From assembly GCA_009691815.1 (NCBI GenBank), contig SIAL01000031.1:1-15133 (forward strand): a DNA stretch of 15,133 nt, given 5' to 3'. The position numbers and the translations under genes were made by a program. Source of the stretch: Gemmataceae bacterium. GTDB lineage: Bacteria; Planctomycetota; Planctomycetia; Gemmatales; Gemmataceae. Position 1 is the first letter of the stretch. Every line of letters starts with the position of its first letter. Shown here one piece after another: positions 14,364 to 15,133 of this stretch. The notes under the pieces were generated by a model, which did no database searches, was not told the origin of the DNA, and saw only the letters and a program-made list of their open reading frames with translations.

Positions 14364-15133
14364 ATGGCCGAATATTCCGCAAAGGACATTCAGGTCCTTG
14401 AGGGCCTTGAACCAGTTCGAAAACGCCCTTCGATGTACATCGGCGGCGTCGATGTAAAGGGCCTTCACCACCTCGTGTGGGAGATCGTGGACAACGCGGT
14501 GGACGAATACCTAAACGGTCACGCCGACACCATCACCGTGACCCTTCATAAGGATGGGGAATCGGTTACCGTGGTAGACAATGGTCGGGGCATTCCCGTG
14601 GATCTTCACCCTAAACACAAAAAACCCGCGTTGGAGTTGATCCTCACAACCCTGCATTCGGGGGCCAAGTTCGGCGAGGGGGGAAACTATATCCACTCGG
14701 GCGGCCTTCACGGAGTGGGGTCTTCGGTGGTAAATGCATTGTCTAGGCGCCTGGTGGCAACCATCAAACGCGACGGGTTTGAGTGGCAACAAGAGTTTCG
14801 AAAAGGCAAACCCTATGGCGAGATCGAAAGGGTGCGTCCATTCCGGGGTCATGGCACCCAGATTTTCTTTGTTCCGGATGCGGAGATTTTCAAAACGGTC
14901 AAACTCCATGGCAGTGAGATCAAACACCACCTTGATGCCATGGCCTATATCCATTCCGGACTCAAGGTTTTCTTTGTGGATGAGGTGGCCAAGGAAACCT
15001 ACGATTTGAGCCATCCGGGCGGGATTCCCGAATTTTTGGATATGTTGGTCACCGACGCCGGAAAGCCCAAGGTCACCGAACTGGCTTTCACCCTTGTCCG
15101 AAAAGACGGCGACAGGATGGAAGCGGCCTTTGT
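14364..15133 (+). CDS. type IIA DNA topoisomerase subunit B (GyrB/ParE), N-terminal part
   Basis: This gene is cut by the window end after about 256 codons. The visible part is the GHKL ATPase domain and the start of the transducer domain of a GyrB/ParE subunit, which binds ATP and drives strand passage by subunit A. Hallmarks are VLEGLEPVRKRPSMYIGG (11-28), WEIVDNAVDEYLNGH (39-53) with catalytic base E40 and Mg-binding N44, DNGRGIPVD (72-80) and the ATP-lid motif SGGLHGVGSSVVNALS. The start at 14364 has AGGGGAT about ten bases upstream. It is probably co-transcribed with subunit A, and together they form one gyrase or topoisomerase IV. The N-terminal domain does not separate GyrB from ParE. 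Confidence 0.93.
   Translation, partial: MAEYSAKDIQVLEGLEPVRKRPSMYIGGVDVKGLHHLVWEIVDNAVDEYLNGHADTITVTLHKDGESVTVVDNGRGIPVDLHPKHKKPALELILTTLHSGAKFGEGGNYIHSGGLHGVGSSVVNALSRRLVATIKRDGFEWQQEFRKGKPYGEIERVRPFRGHGTQIFFVPDAEIFKTVKLHGSEIKHHLDAMAYIHSGLKVFFVDEVAKETYDLSHPGGIPEFLDMLVTDAGKPKVTELAFTLVRKDGDRMEAAF

Overview
The window reads as a chromosomal segment of a planctomycete, probably from the Gemmata-like group. The reasons are a small secreted protein of the planctomycete-expanded TIGR03067 type, a Ser/Thr kinase with the N-terminal extension and single C-terminal membrane anchor common in that phylum, and a multidomain thiamine synthase. This placement comes from recognising protein families by eye; no search was run. 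Base composition is moderate and even across the genes, except for AT-rich patches around 5040-5110 and 5690-5860.

Left edge (1-290): the last codons of a possible upstream gene, a GC-rich hairpin, and a tRNA-Lys(UUU) on the minus strand. Next is a compact plus-strand operon (291-4916): a VOC-fold protein, a short squalene-hopene-cyclase-like class II terpene cyclase with its DxDD motif, a fusion of a cysteine-rich DUF116 domain to a trans-polyprenyl diphosphate synthase, and a UbiC-like (chorismate pyruvate-lyase family) protein whose start overlaps the synthase stop. A prenyl-chain maker, a cyclase and a candidate aromatic-acid supplier in one operon suggest, by inference, a meroterpenoid or unusual quinone/terpenoid pathway. 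This is the most interesting locus here.

Region 4917-6073 is gene-poor and decayed. It holds a structured segment after the operon, a TIGR03067 gene with an in-frame stop between signal peptide and mature domain, a strong intrinsic terminator, and a frameshifted fragment matching the 3' end of the UbiC-like gene. A membrane-anchored PknB-type kinase (6074-7492) follows, convergent with a minus-strand Clp_N-ThiD2-ThiE fusion (7557-9101) for thiamine synthesis.

Divergent from the thiamine gene is a plus-strand pair: a TolC-family outer-membrane protein (9334-10608) and a PhnD-type periplasmic binding protein (start corrected to 10704). A good intrinsic terminator at 11670-11700 closes this unit. 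The right end carries a type IIA topoisomerase pair: subunit A with a ParC-like C-terminal domain (start corrected to 11886) and the N-terminal part of a GyrB/ParE subunit that runs off the window.
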